Shown one piece after another: positions 8,106-10,073 of a stretch of 10,073 bases of DNA. The stretch covers positions 1 through 10,073 of the forward strand of contig JWZX01000988.1 in assembly GCA_001275005.1 (NCBI GenBank). Direction: 5' to 3'. Source of the DNA: Chrysochromulina tobinii. Taxonomy: Eukaryota; Haptophyta; Prymnesiales; Chrysochromulinaceae. The position numbers were made by a program, and so were the translations under genes. The number at the start of each line of letters is the position of its first letter. Within the stretch, counting starts at the first letter, position 1. The notes beneath the pieces are model-generated. The model saw only the letters and a program-made list of their open reading frames with translations. It did no database searches and was not told the origin of the DNA.

Positions 8106-8755
8106 CCCACCTCCGCCGCCTCCTCGGTGGTGGAGCTCGCGTTGCTGGTGTTGCCAGCACTGGCGCCGCCGTCGGCGCCGTTGCTGCTATTGCTGGAATT
8201 GCTGGCATTGCTGCTATTGCGCCCCTCCCAGAGAGAGGTTTCGTATCCGATGGCCTCGACGGCACCATCAAGTTGGATGATAAGACGAAGCTGGAGGAAG
8301 TTGGTGGCGAGTGAGGGCAGCGTGGCGACCGGCGGCAGCGGCGGCGGCGGCGAGGGCGGTGAGGGCGGTGGTGGCGAGGGCGGTGGCGGCAAGGGTAGAG
8401 GCGGCGAGGGCGGTGGCGAGGGTGGTGGTGGTGATGGCGGTGGAGAAGGGGGCGTTGGCGGCGACGAAGGCTCGGGGGGGGTTGGTGACGGTGGAGGCGG
8501 GGGAGAAGGTGGTGGACGAGATGGTGGACGAGGTGGCAACCCCGGCGGAACCGGAGGCGATGGCGGCCGTGGCGGCGGTGAGGGCGGTGGGGGTGACGGA
8601 GGCGGAAATGGAGGCGGAGAGAACGGAGCCGGTGGTGGCGGCGGATAGGGTTCCGGCGATGGTGGTGGTGGTCGCGATTGGGCGGTCGCTTGGGCGATGG
8701 TTAGAATCAAGCAGGAGAACTTCATGATGGAGGATGTTTGCATTCTTATTTGCAT
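7277..8755 (-). CDS. Secreted Ser-Pro-rich wall/matrix-type protein with N-glycan cluster and poly-Ala
   Basis: A 492-residue protein. It begins with a signal-peptide-like segment: MQIRMQTSSI leads into hydrophobic MKFSCLILTIAQATAQ, then Ser-Arg-Pro. A second Met at residue 11 (8723-8725) is an equally good start. Residues about 27-142 are a Pro/Ser array. Then come a strand-like LQLRLIIQLDG, a low-complexity insert with six N-x-S/T sequons (residues 180-207) and 14 Ala, and a helix/strand part (LYSEARQTYEAAAIEALAALLQLPVRRIVVQ) that resembles the alpha/beta modules of the neighbouring receptor. Two more Pro-rich spacers and a Cys-containing tail follow, with a weakly hydrophobic stretch 10 residues before the end. 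The stop is TGA at 7279-7277. It is an extracellular structural or matrix glycoprotein by composition; no enzyme motif is visible. It lacks the Cys pattern I would expect for a true pherophorin domain. Confidence 0.78.
8067..8105. repeat. (GCC)13 microsatellite
   Basis: Thirteen perfect GCC units on the plus strand, read on the minus strand as most of a 14-Ala run flanked by Gly (codons 8063-8104). Pure triplet repeats slip easily, but changes of whole units keep the frame. Length polymorphism between strains is likely. Confidence 0.9.
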
Positions 8756-8988
8756 TCCGCAAGCATCTGCCTCGAGGAAGCTATCCTGGCGGCGGGGCGG
8801 GCGATTGATGCCGACGATGATGGGAGCACGAGAAAGCCCTTCACCGTTTCTGTTTCATATAAGTTGTTTCATTCCGTTACAGATGGGCTTTTTCGCTCGC
8901 AAATTTATTAATTGGGACCCGCCAAAAAAGGGCGCCGGAGTGGCGAGCTGGCGAAAAATTCTCCCCTAACGCCGCAGTGCGTGCATTT
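8756..8988. promoter_or_regulatory. Intergenic region: 3' flank of RING gene and promoter side of secreted gene
   Basis: These 233 bases separate two minus-strand genes. They are more AT-rich than the rest of the window. Read on the minus strand, a weak TATA-like TTATAT lies at about 8864-8857, some 100 bases before the ATG at 8755. That is suggestive only. Confidence 0.4.
8904..8909 (-). terminator. Polyadenylation signal AATAAA
   Basis: Plus-strand TTTATT reads AATAAA on the minus strand, 79 bases after the TAA of the RING gene. In such GC-rich DNA a chance match is uncommon, and the distance suits a short 3' UTR. Confidence 0.5.
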
Positions 8989-9939
8989 TTATCTCACATG
9001 ATTGGCGGCCGGCGGGGCGGGAGGGTGGAGCTCGAGGAAGACGAAGTACGTGCCCTCCCAGTTATCAGACCCTCTCAGCAGGATGCGCCCGGCCGGGAAG
9101 GACTTCGTGAACACGGGACCCGAGTACGGGCCGTTGGGGACGCCCGACGAGACGGTGCTCTCAATGGTGGTGTCCAGGCGCCAGCCGTGCGCGGCGAGCC
9201 AGGATTGCGAGCCGCCGTTGTGCACGTGCTGCTCTGACCGGAAGTTGAGATGCACGGTCGTCGGGTGCTGCGTGACAATCGTCCACATCGTGCGCGACGC
9301 GGGCGTCTTCCGGTCCTCATTCGAGGCCATCACGAAGAGCATGCCGGGCCGGCTGAAGCCGCCCAGCGACTCAAAGTAGTACGGACGGTCGAAGTGGCAG
9401 CGAGCACCCGGCGGTGGCACGGCTACCACCTCGATGGCTCGGCCACTCGTCGCCTCAGCTTCGACAGGTAGCGGCGCATGCACACTGCTCCGGCAGAGCG
9501 GACAGCGCGCTTTGGTGCCGGGCTCGCACGCGACGAGAAAGTATTGGTCAAGACATGCTTGATGGAAGTAATGCGAGCACGGTGTCCTGACGCACGATGC
9601 ACTCAGAGCCGCGAGGCAGATGGGACAGTCGTCCTCGCGCGGCTCGCACAGCTCACATGCTGCATCGCCAGAACTGGCCTTGACCGGTTCCGCGCCAAGC
9701 TCCTCGTGATCGGAGCCAATCGAGTTGTGCCCGATGCTCTCGCTCATGACCGCGTTGAACAAGCGACGGGCAGCCTCAACGAGTGTGCGCGTCCGCGATG
9801 GGGACGATGGGGACGGGTCGGGTGCAATCGTGGTCGGAGTAACAGCGGATGCGACTGCACGACCGATAGCGACAGCATGGCTGACGTTTATCATACGGAC
9901 GGCGCAAGAGCCAGAGAGCGCGCGCGCGCGCTTCGTCAT
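8989..9939 (-). CDS. RING-H2 zinc-finger protein, probable E3 ubiquitin ligase, with unknown beta-rich C-terminal domain
   Basis: A 316-residue protein, ATG at 9939-9937 and TAA at 8991-8989. Residues 1-80 are Ala/Ser/Arg-rich with no clear domain, and Met65 is an alternative start. The RING-H2 lies at residues 105-149 (9627-9493): Cys105, Cys108, Cys121, His123, His126, Cys129, Cys146 and Cys149, the C3H2C3 order with normal spacing, which in this family recruits E2 enzymes for ubiquitin transfer. An extra CELC pair (Cys95, Cys98) sits just before it. Residues about 186-304 (9384-9028) form a Trp/Gly/Phe-rich, strand-like domain ending near FPAGRILLRG and DNWEGTYFVFLEL. I do not recognise it; it may bind the substrate. 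No membrane helix is seen. Confidence 0.82.
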   Translation of the reverse strand: MTKRARALSGSCAVRMINVSHAVAIGRAVASAVTPTTIAPDPSPSSPSRTRTLVEAARRLFNAVMSESIGHNSIGSDHEELGAEPVKASSGDAACELCEPREDDCPICLAALSASCVRTPCSHYFHQACLDQYFLVACEPGTKARCPLCRSSVHAPLPVEAEATSGRAIEVVAVPPPGARCHFDRPYYFESLGGFSRPGMLFVMASNEDRKTPASRTMWTIVTQHPTTVHLNFRSEQHVHNGGSQSWLAAHGWRLDTTIESTVSSGVPNGPYSGPVFTKSFPAGRILLRGSDNWEGTYFVFLELHPPAPPAANHVR

Positions 9940-10073
9940 TCGATCGGGACTTTTACCGGTACCGGTACGTCTCGTGGTTGTTTTCGTTTTTTTGGGGCGT
10001 CTCCGTTCTTTTTCGACCTCGTGCTGTCGGTGACGCTCGCGGCGACCACACGGGCTGTCTGCAGCTACTTTGA
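9940..10073. promoter_or_regulatory. Upstream region of the RING gene
   Basis: On the minus strand this is the 5' flank of the RING gene. It holds a 14-bp perfect palindrome TACCGGTACCGGTA at 9954-9967, 15 bases before the start codon, and a T-rich plus strand (A/G-rich on the minus strand) at about 9975-10018. No TATA box is evident. Confidence 0.4.

Noticed and set aside
8127-8648. Plus-strand Gly-rich open frame
   Set aside because: It is the complement of the secreted gene's Pro array; the minus strand has a signal peptide and mixed-composition domains.

Overview
The window looks like nuclear DNA of a GC-rich, intron-poor single-celled alga. Three signs point that way: long extensin-like Ser-Pro(3-5) arrays, lectin-type extracellular domains fused through a membrane span to a eukaryotic protein kinase, and a RING-H2 protein. 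The combination of Ser-Pro arrays with small alpha/beta 'MSV...AGD' modules suggests a haptophyte, with pelagophyte, dinoflagellate or green alga as alternatives. This taxonomic reading is an inference from protein style only.

Layout. (1) 2-6594, plus strand: one very large gene, cut off at the window's left edge. It encodes a receptor-like kinase. In order it has Ser-Pro array, alpha/beta module 1, a long Ser-Pro array, alpha/beta module 2, Ser-Pro array, F-type-lectin-like (FTP) domain 1, Ser-Pro array, FTP domain 2, a long Ser-Pro array, alpha/beta module 3, a transmembrane helix, a basic SPxK/R-rich juxtamembrane region, a TKL-like kinase domain with all catalytic motifs, and a C-tail. 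The reading frame changes twice inside the Pro array, at about 1341-1349 and 1389-1396, so the first alpha/beta module is in a different frame from everything downstream. (2) 6595-7276: intergenic DNA between convergent genes, with a nested inverted repeat and a strong G-quadruplex candidate. (3) 8755-7277, minus strand: a secreted Ser-Pro-rich protein with an N-glycosylation-sequon cluster, a 14-residue poly-Ala tract and what looks like a split relative of the same alpha/beta module. (4) 8756-8988: intergenic DNA with an AATAAA for the next gene. (5) 9939-8989, minus strand: a RING-H2 protein, a probable E3 ubiquitin ligase, with a beta-rich C-terminal domain I do not recognise. (6) 9940-10073: its upstream region, with a 14-bp palindrome.

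How they might work together (inference): the receptor carries a wall-like stalk with two candidate fucose-type lectin heads and an intracellular kinase. The neighbouring secreted Ser-Pro protein could be a wall or matrix partner sharing one module. The RING protein could act in turnover or signalling, but nothing in the sequence links it directly to the receptor.
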